A DNA stretch of 64,000 nucleotides. Source: FEN-299 sp963727765. Lineage in GTDB: Bacteria; Acidobacteriota; Vicinamibacteria; Vicinamibacterales; Fen-181. The stretch spans positions 146,261 to 210,260 of the forward strand of contig CAVSGZ010000011.1 in NCBI GenBank assembly GCA_963727765.1, read 5' to 3'. The notes below the pieces were generated by a model, which was given only the letters and a program-made list of their open reading frames with translations, ran no database searches and was not told where the DNA came from. Made by a program: the position numbers and the translations under genes. This document shows positions 1 through 8,529 of this stretch, piece after piece; the stretch's first letter is position 1; each line of letters starts with the position of its first letter.

Positions 1-483
1 AATCCCGAGGTGAAGAGCGTGACGTGCCCGTACACCGGTGAGACGCTCGCGACCGTTCCGGCTATCCGGCCCGACGTCACCATCATCCACGCGCAGCGTG
101 CCGACCGCTCGGGCAACGTGCTCCTGCGCGGGATCCTTGGTGTCCAGAAGGAAGCCGCGATGGCGGCGAAGCGGCTGATCGTGACGGTCGAGGAAGTCGT
201 GGACTCGCTCGACGCGCCGATGAACGCGGTGGTGCTGCCCGGGTGGATGGTCGGCGCGGTCGCCTGCGTGCCCGGCGGCGCCTATCCGTCCTACGCCCAG
301 GGCTACTACGCGCGCGACAACGCGTTCTATTTGGCCTGGGACGGAGTGTCGCGCGACCGCGACCGGTTCCGCCAGTGGATCGACGCACACGTCCTGGGCG
401 TCGCCGACCACGCGGCCTTTCTGCGCAGCGTGGGTGTGCCCTCGACGAGGGGCACGGCGGGCCCAGGGGAGGTGAGCGCGTGA
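1..483 (+). CDS. CoA-transferase subunit A (GctA-like), 5' partial
   Basis: This is the C-terminal part of a family I CoA-transferase alpha subunit; the reading frame is already open at base 1, so the start lies outside the window. These heterodimers move CoA between acyl-CoA and a free carboxylic acid in the cytoplasm. The visible segment has the glutaconate/3-oxoacid CoA-transferase style stretch RPDVTIIHAQRADRSGN, then VEEVVD, and a late GAYPSYAQGYY. The stop overlaps the GTG of the beta subunit (GTGA), so the two are translationally coupled. The neighbours (class III aminotransferase, aldehyde dehydrogenase) suggest use in degrading an amino acid or omega-amino acid to an acyl-CoA. The acyl substrate cannot be read from the sequence. 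Confidence 0.85.
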   Translation, partial: NPEVKSVTCPYTGETLATVPAIRPDVTIIHAQRADRSGNVLLRGILGVQKEAAMAAKRLIVTVEEVVDSLDAPMNAVVLPGWMVGAVACVPGGAYPSYAQGYYARDNAFYLAWDGVSRDRDRFRQWIDAHVLGVADHAAFLRSVGVPSTRGTAGPGEVSA

Positions 484-1268
484 CGGCTCAGTGGACGCCG
501 GACGAGATGATGACCGTTGCGGCGGCGCGCCTGCTGTGGAACGGGTGCGTCTGCTTCGTCGGGATCGGCCTGCCCTCGGCGGCCGCCAACCTGGCGCGGC
601 TCACGCACGCGCCGGACATCGTGCTGATCTACGAATCGGGCACGCTGGCGACACGACCTGACGTCCTGCCGCTTTCGATAGGCGACGGCGAGCTGGCCAA
701 CACGGCGACGGCGGTGATCCCGCTGCCCGAGGTGTTCGCCTACTGGCTCCAGGGCGGCCGGGTCGACGTCGGGTTCCTGGGCGCCGCGCAGATCGACCGC
801 TACGGGAACCTGAACAGCACCGTGATCGGCGACTACGCCCACCCGAAGACGCGCCTGCCCGGGTCGGGCGGAGCGCCGGAGATCGCCGCGCACGCGCGGC
901 AGATCTTCATCGTGCTGAAGCAGGATCCCCGCACGTTCGTCCCCAGGCTCGACTTCCGCAGCAGCGCGGGGTTTCTCGAGGGCCGAGGCGCACGGGCGCG
1001 GGCGGGCATCGGCGGCGCAGGCCCGCAGGCCGTCATCACGGACCTCGGCGTGCTCCGGCCCGCGCCGGATACCGAGGAGCTGCAGCTGGTGGCCCGCTAC
1101 GAAAGCGTGTCCGCCGCCGACATCGTGAAGGCCACCGGCTGGCCGCTTCGGCTGGCGGACCGCGTCGACGTGGTGCCGGCGCCGACCGGGGAGGAGATCC
1201 GCATCCTGCGCGACCTGCACGCACGCACCCGCGCGGCGCACGGCTGCCGCGTGGAAGTGCCGTACTGA
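480..1268 (+). CDS. CoA-transferase subunit B (GctB-like)
   Basis: Beta subunit of the same CoA-transferase, about 262 residues, the normal length for GctB-type subunits. The GTG start is chosen because it overlaps the upstream stop by four bases. The stretch IYESGTL near residue 50 carries the glutamate expected to form the covalent CoA thioester in this family, and VDVGFLGAAQIDRYGNLN is a typical family I signature. Together with the partial alpha subunit it forms a complete cytoplasmic enzyme. The 3' neighbour begins only three bases after the stop, so one transcript is likely. Specificity (glutaconate, 3-oxoacid or a 4-carbon acid) is not decidable. Confidence 0.88.
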   Translation: MTAQWTPDEMMTVAAARLLWNGCVCFVGIGLPSAAANLARLTHAPDIVLIYESGTLATRPDVLPLSIGDGELANTATAVIPLPEVFAYWLQGGRVDVGFLGAAQIDRYGNLNSTVIGDYAHPKTRLPGSGGAPEIAAHARQIFIVLKQDPRTFVPRLDFRSSAGFLEGRGARARAGIGGAGPQAVITDLGVLRPAPDTEELQLVARYESVSAADIVKATGWPLRLADRVDVVPAPTGEEIRILRDLHARTRAAHGCRVEVPY

Positions 1269-1271
1269 CCT

Positions 1272-2607
1272 ATGAACACACCTCACATCCGCACTCCTCT
1301 TCCCGGTCCGAACGCGCAGGCGATCGTCGCGCGCGACGCGCTGGTCACCTCACCCTCGTACCCACGCGACTACCCGTTCGTGATGTCGCACGGGCGGGGC
1401 TGCGAGGTCTGGGACGTGGACGGCAACCGCTTCCTCGACTTCGCGGCCGGGATCGCCGTCTGCAGCACGGGCCACTGCCATCCGGCGGTCGTCTCCGCCA
1501 TCCAGGCGGCCACGGGTCGGTTTCTCCATGTCTCGAGCGACTTCTGGCACGAAGGACAGACGCGGCTGGCGGAACGTCTCTCGGCGCTGGCGCCGATGGC
1601 CGAGCCGGCCATGAGCTTCTTCTGCCAGTCGGGAACCGAGGCGGTCGAAGCGGCGCTCAAGCTCGCCAGGTACGCCACCGGGCGCAGCCGGTTCATCGGC
1701 TTTCTCGGCGGCTTCCACGGGCGGACGATGGGGTCGCTCGCGTTCACGTCCAGCAAGTACACACAGCAGACGCGCTTCTCGCCGACGATGCCCGGCGTGA
1801 CGCACGTGCCGTTTCCGAACCCGTATCGGCCGTTGTTCGTGGGCAACGACCAGGGTCAGGCTGTCGTGGACTACATCGAGCAGGTCCTCTTCCGCAGCAA
1901 CGTGCCGGCCGGTGAGGTGGCGGCCATCATGGTGGAGCCGCTCCAGGGAGAAGGCGGCTACCTGGTGCCGCCCGACGGATTCCTCCCCGGACTGCGCGAG
2001 CTCTGCGATCGGCACGGCATCCTGCTCATCCTCGACGAAGTGCAGACCGGCGTCGGCCGGACGGGCCGGATGTTCGCCTGCGAGCACTGGGGCGTGAAAC
2101 CCGACATCCTGACGCTGGCCAAGGGGCTGGGCAGCGGCATGCCGATCGGCGTGATGCTGGCGCGCCGCAGCCTGATGCAGGCCTGGCCTCGCGGAGCGCA
2201 CGGCAACACCTACGGCGGCAACCCGATCTGCTGCGCGGCCGCGCTTGCCACGCTCGACCTCGTCGAGCGGGAGGTACGCGGCGAACGCGGCGCGAGTGGG
2301 CGAGTTGTTCCTCGCCCGGCTGCGGCGGCTGCAGGCGGACCACGCCGAGATCGGCGACGTGCGGGGGAAGGGCCTTTTCCTGGCCGTGGAGCTGGTGAAG
2401 GACCGGCTGTCGAAGGAGCCGGCGGGTCCGTTCTGCGAGGAGGTGGTTCGGCGGGCCTTCCAGAACGGCCTGCTGCTCCTGCCCTGCGGGGCGAGCACGA
2501 TCCGCTTCATGCCTCCGCTGATCGCATCGTCGGCCGACGTGGAGGAAGCGGTGACCATTCTCGACGCCAGCCTGAACGAAGCCCGATCGCAGGGTGCCGC
2601 TGGATAG
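1272..2607 (+). pseudogene. class III aminotransferase (GABA aminotransferase-like), frameshifted
   Basis: PLP enzyme of the 4-aminobutyrate/acetylornithine aminotransferase family, which moves an amino group from an omega-amino acid to a 2-oxo acid. It shows the gly-rich SGTEAVEAALKLAR, the cofactor aspartate in LILDEVQTGVGRTG and the Schiff-base lysine in TLAKGLGSG. The frame is lost after LDLVERE, near base 2272, where the sequence reads GGAGGTACGCG. Removing one G restores EYAANAARVGELF and the rest of the family C-terminus down to the TAG at 2605-2607. The break is therefore a single-base insertion, either a real mutation or an assembly error. The downstream gene's frame happens to be open across the broken end, so automatic callers may produce a false 733-residue fusion here. 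Confidence 0.85.
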
Positions 2608-2624
2608 TCAGGGAGGAGCGACGC

Positions 2625-3473
2625 ATGAACCTGCGCCCGGCGCTGCCGTCCGATTGTCACCTCGCTCCTCCGTCGGGAGACGGCCGCCCTCCGCTCGCCG
2701 AGATCTTTGCGAGCCTGGACGCGCTCGCCGCGGCCGGGTGGCAGGAGACGGAAATCGCGAGTCAGCCGGCCCCTTCGGGAGGCGCCCTGCCGATCCGCGG
2801 TTACGCCAGCGCCGCGGCAGTGGACGCCGTCCTCATCGGCGGCATTCACGGCCGCGAGCCGGCCGGAGCCTTGGCGCTCGCGCGCTACGTTCCGCGCCTG
2901 ATCGAGCGCGGCCGCCATCTTGGGCTGCTCGTGATGCCGCTCCTCAATCCGTGGGGGTACCTCCATCACGCGCGCTACGGTCCCGCGGGACAGAGCGTGT
3001 CGGACAGCGACCATCTTCTTGGCCGGACTCCCGCGCCTGCCTGTCCGGAAGCCGGTGCGATCACCGACTTCGTCGTGAACCAGGCCGGCATCCGGCCCGG
3101 CGCCTGCGTCCTCGACCTGCACGAGGACCCGATCTACGAGGCGCCGGATTACCGGTTCGCCGGATTCGGCTCGTACATGTATTTCATCGGCGCGGGCGCG
3201 CCCGATCACCCGGTCAGCCGTCGCGTGCGCGGCTGCCTGGCGGAATCGGCCCTGCCGCTGGTGCGGAGCGGTGTCACGCGCTTCGGCGAGCAGATCGTGG
3301 AAGGCGCGATCGTCGACAGCGCCGACGGATCGATCGACGAGTTGCTCGCCAGGCGGCTTGGCTGCACGCCGGTCATCACCGTCGAGAATCTGCTGCAGGC
3401 GCCCGACGAGCCGCCGCTTGCCGGGCGCGTCGAGGCGTACGTGGCGGTGCTCGACGCGTTCTTCGGCGCGTGA
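2625..3473 (+). CDS. M14-family zinc amidohydrolase (AstE/aspartoacylase-like)
   Basis: About 282 residues, related to succinylglutamate desuccinylase, aspartoacylase and M14 carboxypeptidases. GGIHGREPAG supplies the His and Glu of the HxxE zinc site and DLHED supplies the later zinc histidine; MPLLNPWGY is the typical substrate-pocket loop. Such enzymes remove an acyl or amino-acid group from an amide. The ATG at 2625 follows a GGGAGGAG ribosome-binding site. It sits in the same run as the aminotransferase and CoA-transferase, which suggests it frees the amino acid that the aminotransferase then uses; this is inference. The true substrate is unknown. Confidence 0.75.
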   Translation: MNLRPALPSDCHLAPPSGDGRPPLAEIFASLDALAAAGWQETEIASQPAPSGGALPIRGYASAAAVDAVLIGGIHGREPAGALALARYVPRLIERGRHLGLLVMPLLNPWGYLHHARYGPAGQSVSDSDHLLGRTPAPACPEAGAITDFVVNQAGIRPGACVLDLHEDPIYEAPDYRFAGFGSYMYFIGAGAPDHPVSRRVRGCLAESALPLVRSGVTRFGEQIVEGAIVDSADGSIDELLARRLGCTPVITVENLLQAPDEPPLAGRVEAYVAVLDAFFGA

Positions 3474-3494
3474 GAACCAGGCAGGAGCGCCCCT

Positions 3495-4745
3495 GTGTGC
3501 ACAACCATCGTCGTGGGCAGGAACCGCAGCGCAACCGGCCGGGTGATTGTTGCGCACAGTGAGGAGCTGGGGAAGAACTCCGCACATATGGTGTCGGTCG
3601 TGCCCGCGCGCGACGTGACCGCCGGCGAACGGTTTCCGCTTCACTCGGGTGGCGACATCGCCCAGCCCGGCCGCCTGGCCCGGCACGTGTGCACGAGAAT
3701 CTTCGACAAGCGCCACTACCCGGGCGATCACACGTCGGGCATCAACGAGCATGGCGTGGCCGTGGCCAACAACATGTCGATGATGCGCGGTGTGCCGGAA
3801 GCTCGGATGTTCGACGTCGTTCCTGGCGGCGTCATCTGGACCGAGTTCCTGCAGCTCGTGCTGGAACGGGCGACGAGCGCGAGTGAAGGCGTCGCCCTCG
3901 TGGGAGAGACGTGCGAGCGCCACGGCCTGAGCTGCGATTCGGGGACGATGATTGCGGTCGCCGATGCGCACGAGGCGTGGTGGGTGGAACTGGCAAGGGA
4001 GGGGCACTGGGCCGCCGAGCGCGTCGGCGACGACGAGGTGTCGGTGCGCGCCAATTGCTACCGGATTCCCGGTTTCGCCGATTCGTTCGGAGACCCGGCC
4101 AACCAGCAGGACCGCTACAACCTCGATCGCCACGAGTTCCTCGACCACCGTCTGTCTGCGCTGCCCACGGTGAGCGTGCCGACGCTGATGGCGCTTCTGC
4201 GCGAGGTGTACGAGGGCACGCCGCTTTACCTGGAACGACCCGATGGCTCTCCCTTCGGGACCGGCGTGCGCACCATCGCGAGGCTGAACACCGAAGCGTG
4301 CACCGTCATCGAGCCGCGGGCCGGCATCGCCGCGCCACTGGCGCACCTCATGTGGTGCTGCCTCTCCACATCGCTCGCGGGCGTCTTCGTGCCGTTCCAC
4401 GTCGGCGTGTCGCGCATCGAGCCGCATTACGCGCGCGCCGACGGCCGATACAGCTCCGACTCGGCCTACTGGCTCTTCGCCGAGCTCGCGAGGCTGGTGG
4501 ACTACCGGTACCGTCGATGCGTGGAACGGGTCCGGGCGACCTGGCGCGACTTCGAGGCGGAGACGCGCGACGCGCTTGCGGAGGTGGAAGGCGCGCTTGG
4601 CGGAGTAGCCGCCCGTGCCGGGGAAGGGGACCGCGCGCTCTCCGACCTCTTGACGGAATTCGACGTCCGGCGCGCCGCCAAGGCCGTCCTCGTGCTGCGC
4701 GACCTTCTCGTCGAGGCGAAGACCCGCGCGTTCTACGAGGACTGA
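3495..4745 (+). CDS. C69-family dipeptidase / Ntn hydrolase
   Basis: About 416 residues. After removal of the GTG-encoded initiator Met the N-terminus is Cys-Thr-Thr-Ile-Val-Val-Gly, the classic N-terminal nucleophile start of peptidase family C69 (PepD, secernin). Family features visible are a VIVAHSEE segment (equivalent of the usual ARNED), GINEHGVAVANN and a SGTMIAVADAHEAWWVE strand. No signal peptide is seen, so it probably acts in the cytoplasm on small peptides or amides. It lies 21 bases downstream of the M14 hydrolase and 22 bases upstream of the carrier gene, consistent with one catabolic operon that imports and opens small amide-linked compounds. Confidence 0.8.
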   Translation: MCTTIVVGRNRSATGRVIVAHSEELGKNSAHMVSVVPARDVTAGERFPLHSGGDIAQPGRLARHVCTRIFDKRHYPGDHTSGINEHGVAVANNMSMMRGVPEARMFDVVPGGVIWTEFLQLVLERATSASEGVALVGETCERHGLSCDSGTMIAVADAHEAWWVELAREGHWAAERVGDDEVSVRANCYRIPGFADSFGDPANQQDRYNLDRHEFLDHRLSALPTVSVPTLMALLREVYEGTPLYLERPDGSPFGTGVRTIARLNTEACTVIEPRAGIAAPLAHLMWCCLSTSLAGVFVPFHVGVSRIEPHYARADGRYSSDSAYWLFAELARLVDYRYRRCVERVRATWRDFEAETRDALAEVEGALGGVAARAGEGDRALSDLLTEFDVRRAAKAVLVLRDLLVEAKTRAFYED

Positions 4746-4767
4746 CCCCTCGGTCCGAGGAGCATCG

Positions 4768-6237
4768 ATGCAGACGACCAGCGAGCCGACCCTCGAACAG
4801 CAGGCGCTTCCAGCTTCGTTCCGCCAGCGTATCGTGGCCGCCATGGCGCGCGTCAGCCCGCTGGTAATCGTGTTCTTCCTGTGCGTGTTCTGCGCGCTGC
4901 TGACCTTCATCATTCCCGGCGGCCTGTTCGAGCGCCGCTCGATGGACGTGATGGGGCAGATGCGGTCGATCGTGGTGCCGGGGTCGTTTCACTACGTCGC
5001 GTCGGTCCCGCAGGGCTTCCGCGAGCTGTGGACCGTCTTCATGCGGGGCGCGATCGAAGGCGCCGACAGGTCGTTCGTCATCCTGCTGGCGGCCGGCGCG
5101 ATGACCGCGGTCATCGCGACCGGGGCGATCGACGCCGGCATTCACCTGCTGGTGCGCCGCACCGGCCGCTACGGCCTCGCGTTCATCCCGGTCATCGTGT
5201 TCGCGCTCGGCGCCTGCGCGGCCACGTTCGGGATGTACGAGGAGGCGATCCCCTTCATCCTGGTCATCACGCCGCTGATGCTGACGATGGGATTCGACGC
5301 GATGTCGGCCGTCTTCATCATGTACTGGAGCATCGCGGTGGGCTTCGCGTGCGGCATCACGAACCCGTACACGGTGGCCATCGGCCAAGCTCTCGCGGGC
5401 GTGCCGCTCTACTCCGGCACGGCGTTCCGCGTCGTGTGCTTCATGGTGTTCATGTCCATCACCTGCCTAGTGGTCATGCGGTACGCGGCGCGGGTTCGGA
5501 AGGACCCCTCGCGATCGCTCTCGGCGGCGGAGGACGTCGAGAACCGGCAGCGCCTGCGCGCGTCTCCGGATGCATCCACCGCCGCGCCGATGACGCCGCG
5601 CCGTGTCCTGGCGCTCTTGCTGCTCTCCGGCGGTTTCCTGATCCTGATGGTCGGGCTGTTGTGGCACGGATGGGGGTTTGTCGAGATCGGCGCCCTCTTC
5701 TTCTGGATCGGCATCGTCGTGCCCGTGGCTGGCGGGCTTTCGGTCACGGGGATGATCGAGAAGAACATCGAGGGGATGCGCAGCGTGATGATCGCGGTGA
5801 TCATGATGAGCGCCGCCCAGGTCGTCTACTTCATCCTCCACGACGCGCTCATCCTGGACACGATCCTCAACTACTTCGCCGGATACCTGGTGCGGGTGCC
5901 GGAGTTCGTCGTCGCCTACGTGATGTTCGGAACAAGCGCGATCATGGCCGCGCTGCTCGGCAGTGCGTCCGGAACGGCTGCGACCGTCATGCCGGTGCTC
6001 GCACCGCTCGCCGACGTGCTCCACTTCTCGAAACAGACCGTCGTGCTGGCGTTCCAGATGGCGAGCGGTGCGTTCAACTTCTGGATGCCGTGGGACGGCA
6101 TCGCCTTCACGATCTGCTCGATGGCCGGCGTCAACTTCTTCAAGTACATCAAGGCGTCGGCGAAGTTCGCCGTCCTGGTCTACGTGCCAGTGGCGCTGCT
6201 GCTGCTCGCTCTGGCCGTCCAGATCGGGTACCGGTGA
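4768..6237 (+). CDS. YfcC/DcuC-family membrane transporter
   Basis: Polytopic inner-membrane protein of 489 residues, with roughly a dozen hydrophobic segments beginning around residue 30. It belongs to the YfcC branch of the C4-dicarboxylate/short peptide carrier family. Visible family stretches include TFGMYEEAIPF, YWSIAVGFACGITNPYTVAIGQ, and near the C-terminus ASGAFNFWMPWDGI. It is the last gene of the plus-strand run and probably imports the substrate handled by the peptidase, M14 hydrolase and aminotransferase. A hairpin terminator follows at 6259. The start ATG at 4768 is preceded by GAGGAGC. Confidence 0.85.
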   Translation: MQTTSEPTLEQQALPASFRQRIVAAMARVSPLVIVFFLCVFCALLTFIIPGGLFERRSMDVMGQMRSIVVPGSFHYVASVPQGFRELWTVFMRGAIEGADRSFVILLAAGAMTAVIATGAIDAGIHLLVRRTGRYGLAFIPVIVFALGACAATFGMYEEAIPFILVITPLMLTMGFDAMSAVFIMYWSIAVGFACGITNPYTVAIGQALAGVPLYSGTAFRVVCFMVFMSITCLVVMRYAARVRKDPSRSLSAAEDVENRQRLRASPDASTAAPMTPRRVLALLLLSGGFLILMVGLLWHGWGFVEIGALFFWIGIVVPVAGGLSVTGMIEKNIEGMRSVMIAVIMMSAAQVVYFILHDALILDTILNYFAGYLVRVPEFVVAYVMFGTSAIMAALLGSASGTAATVMPVLAPLADVLHFSKQTVVLAFQMASGAFNFWMPWDGIAFTICSMAGVNFFKYIKASAKFAVLVYVPVALLLLALAVQIGYR

Positions 6238-6258
6238 CGCGCCCAGGATCATCAGATA

Positions 6259-6280
6259 GCGCAGGGCTTCAGCCCTGCGC
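6259..6280. terminator. 22-nt perfect hairpin between convergent genes
   Basis: GCGCAGGGCT and AGCCCTGCGC form a perfect 10-bp stem with a two-base TC loop. It lies between the carrier stop and the aldehyde dehydrogenase stop, so it could end both transcripts. No T-run follows. The same 22-nt design with a TC loop recurs inside hpnC (44679-44833) and, reversed, after the TonB receptor, so this is a copy of a dispersed hairpin family. Confidence 0.7.
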
Positions 6281-6281
6281 G

Positions 6282-7716
6282 TCACCGAAGATCCCTGTTG
6301 ATGACGACGATCTTCGGCTCGGTCATCTCCTCGATGGCGTAGCGTGGACCTTCGCGGCCGATCCCGGAGTCCTTCACGCCGCCGTACGGCATGTGATCGA
6401 TGCGCCAGGCCGAGACGTCGTTGACCATCACGCCGCCGACCTCGAGCACGTCCATCGCCGTGAGCGTGCGCAGCAGGTCCCTGGTGAACACACCAGCCTG
6501 GAGCCCGTACGACGACCGGTTCAGCCGCGCCAGCGCGTCGTCGAAATCGGTGAAGCGGTAGAGGCCGACGACGGGCGCGAACACCTCCTGCGCGCAGACC
6601 TTCGCGGTCTCCGGCACGTCGATCAGGACAGTGGGCGCGTAGAGCGCCGGCCCGAGCCGCTTGCCGCCGGTGAGCAGCTTCGCCCCCTCGCGCACCGCCT
6701 CGTTCACCCAGGACTCGATGCGCGCGGCCTCGGTCTCCTCGATCATCGGGCCGATGTCGGTGGCCGGGTCGAGCGGGTTGCCGATCTTGAGCGCCTCGAG
6801 CTTCTGGACCAGGAGCGAGGCGAAGCGGTCGAACACGTCGGCGTGCACGAACACGCGCTGCACCGAGATGCAGCTCTGGCCCGCCACCGAGAAGCCGCCG
6901 ATGACGACCCGCTTCACGGCGTGCGCGATCTCGGCCGTCTCGTCCACGATGACCCCGGCGTTGCCGCCGAGCTCGAGGACGACCTTCTTCTTGCCGGCGC
7001 GCGCCTTCATCGACCAGCCGACCGCCGATGATCCGGTGAAGGTCAGCAGTTTGTAACGATCGTCGGTGACGAGGCGGTCGCCCACCTCCCGCGACATCGG
7101 CAGCACGCTCAGCGCGCCCTTCGGCAGGCGGGCGCGGTCGAGGGCCTCGGCCAGGATCAACGCCGACAGCGGCGTCTTCCTGGCCGGCTTGAGCACGATC
7201 GGACAGCCTGCCGCGACGGCGGGGGCGATCTTGTGCGCCGTCAGGTTGAACGGGAAGTTGAAGGGCGAGATGCCGGCGACCGGGCCGATCGGATAACGCC
7301 GCGTGAAGGCCAAGCGGCCGACGCCGTGCGGCGCGAGATCCATCGGAATGACCTCGCCCCCAAGGCGCCGCGCCTCCTCGGCCGCGGCCTGGAAGGTCTG
7401 CGCCCCGCGGTCGGCCTCGGCCAGCGCGTCGCGCAGCGCCTTGCCGACCTCGCCGGCGATGACCCGCCCGATCTCCTCGCGGCGCGCGACCAACTCCGCG
7501 TGCGCCCGCATCAGGATCTCCGCGCGCTCGTAGACTGGCAGCCTCCGCATGGTCTCCGCCGCCGCGACGGCGGCCACGGTGGCGCGCTCGAACTCGGCGT
7601 CGCCCGCGAGCCACGTCGCGCCGACCTCCGAGTTGTCGAAAGGACAGGTAACCGGAAGCGGCTCGTTCGACCGCTCCCACGATCCGGCAAGGTAGAAGGG
7701 AGAGGATATAGAACAT
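6282..7716 (-). CDS. aldehyde dehydrogenase (succinate-semialdehyde/glyceraldehyde-3-P type)
   Basis: NAD(P)-dependent aldehyde dehydrogenase of about 480 residues. It shows the cofactor motif FTGSSAVG, the general base glutamate in LELGGNAG and the catalytic cysteine in GQSCISVQ. It would oxidise the semialdehyde made by the neighbouring aminotransferase. The start is unclear: the enzyme frame has no good start codon just before PFYLAGSW. An ATG at 7716 lies one frame away and exactly seven bases after a TACAAT -10-like hexamer. The leaderless pattern of this genome therefore suggests that ATG is the true start and that one extra base lies within the first codons. The only upstream in-frame start is a GTG at 7784 that would translate a repeat array. 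Confidence 0.82.
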
Positions 7717-7736
7717 GTGAGGGATTGTAACGCGAT

Positions 7737-7771
7737 CGGCTGACGGCCGACGGCTGACGGCCGACGGCTGG
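7737..7771. repeat. heptamer array, units CGGCTGA/CGGCCGA
   Basis: Five consecutive 7-bp units alternate CGGCTGA and CGGCCGA and end in CGGCTGG. A GTCACGCATGTTACGC core follows at about 7780. The array lies upstream of the aldehyde dehydrogenase start. The rest of the 7772-7870 gap shows no gene. Confidence 0.75.
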
Positions 7772-7870
7772 AGGCAGTGGTCACGCATGTTACGCTGAGG
7801 TTCGACGGCCGGGAGCGGAAGGCGGCAGTAGGCCGTAAGCAGTTCGACAACCGAGGCGACGCCGGAAGCC

Positions 7871-7926
7871 TTGAGCCCTGAGCCGTGAGCCTTTTAGCTT
7901 GAGCCCTGAGCCATGAGTCCTGAGCC
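7871..7926. repeat. heptamer array, units NTGAGCC
   Basis: Eight abutting 7-bp units of consensus NTGAGCC (two diverged: TTTTAGC and ATGAGTC) end one base before the ATG at 7928. An in-frame ATG at 7913 is part of a repeat unit, which argues against using it as the gene start. Confidence 0.8.
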
Positions 7927-7927
7927 T

Positions 7928-8512
7928 ATGGCGCCCTTGGTCTTCGTCTGGCCCTACGCCCTGATCTTCTGGGCGACGTTCGTCTGGGCGTTCAGCGTCG
8001 AGTTCCGAATCGTCGCAAGGCGAGCCGACGCCTCCGCGAAAGTGCAGGACGCGGGCTCGAGAGCGATCATCAAGATCGGCCAGCCGCTGGCGATCATCGC
8101 CGCGTTCAACATCGCGGCGTCGATGAGGAGTGCAGCATTCCCGCACGGGCTCTGGTTCTACTGGGTCGGTCTGTTGCTGCTCGCGCTGGGCAGCCTCCTG
8201 CGCCGCCACTGCTTCCGCATGCTCGGCTCGAGCTTCACGGGCACGGTGATGGTCAGGCCCGAGCAGGCGGTCGTGGAGCGCGGCGCGTATCGCTACGTGC
8301 GGCACCCGTCCTACACGGCGGCGGCCCTCATGTTCCTGGGCATCGGGCTCGCGCTCGGCAACTGGATCGGCCTCCTGGTACTGCTGGTGGTCACCTCGGG
8401 CACCTACTGGTATCGTGTCGTCGTCGAGGAGCGTGCGCTGGCGACGACGATCGGCGAGCCGTATCGGGCCTACATGAAGCGGACGAAGAGGTTTGTGCCG
8501 TTCGTGTTTTGA
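7928..8512 (+). CDS. isoprenylcysteine carboxyl methyltransferase-family membrane protein
   Basis: About 194 residues with four to five hydrophobic segments. The C-terminal half carries the ICMT/PEMT-family signature ERGAYRYVRHPSYTA and the closing EERALATTIGEPYRAYMKR, which bind S-adenosylmethionine at the membrane face. The substrate of bacterial members is mostly unknown. The start at 7928 is preferred over 7913 because the latter lies inside a heptamer repeat. A second paralogue lies at 25916. The PanE-like gene follows 17 bases after the stop. Confidence 0.8.
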   Translation: MAPLVFVWPYALIFWATFVWAFSVEFRIVARRADASAKVQDAGSRAIIKIGQPLAIIAAFNIAASMRSAAFPHGLWFYWVGLLLLALGSLLRRHCFRMLGSSFTGTVMVRPEQAVVERGAYRYVRHPSYTAAALMFLGIGLALGNWIGLLVLLVVTSGTYWYRVVVEERALATTIGEPYRAYMKRTKRFVPFVF

Positions 8513-8529
8513 CAGCCGAGAAGGATCCC

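Noticed and set aside
1272..3473. A single 733-residue aminotransferase-hydrolase fusion protein
   Set aside because: The open frame through 2272-2624 encodes no family match; the aminotransferase C-terminus is found in another frame, so the fusion is a by-product of a one-base insertion.
7913..7927. ATG at 7913 as the start of the methyltransferase gene
   Set aside because: It is part of a heptamer unit (ATGAGTC); the ATG at 7928 begins right after the array.
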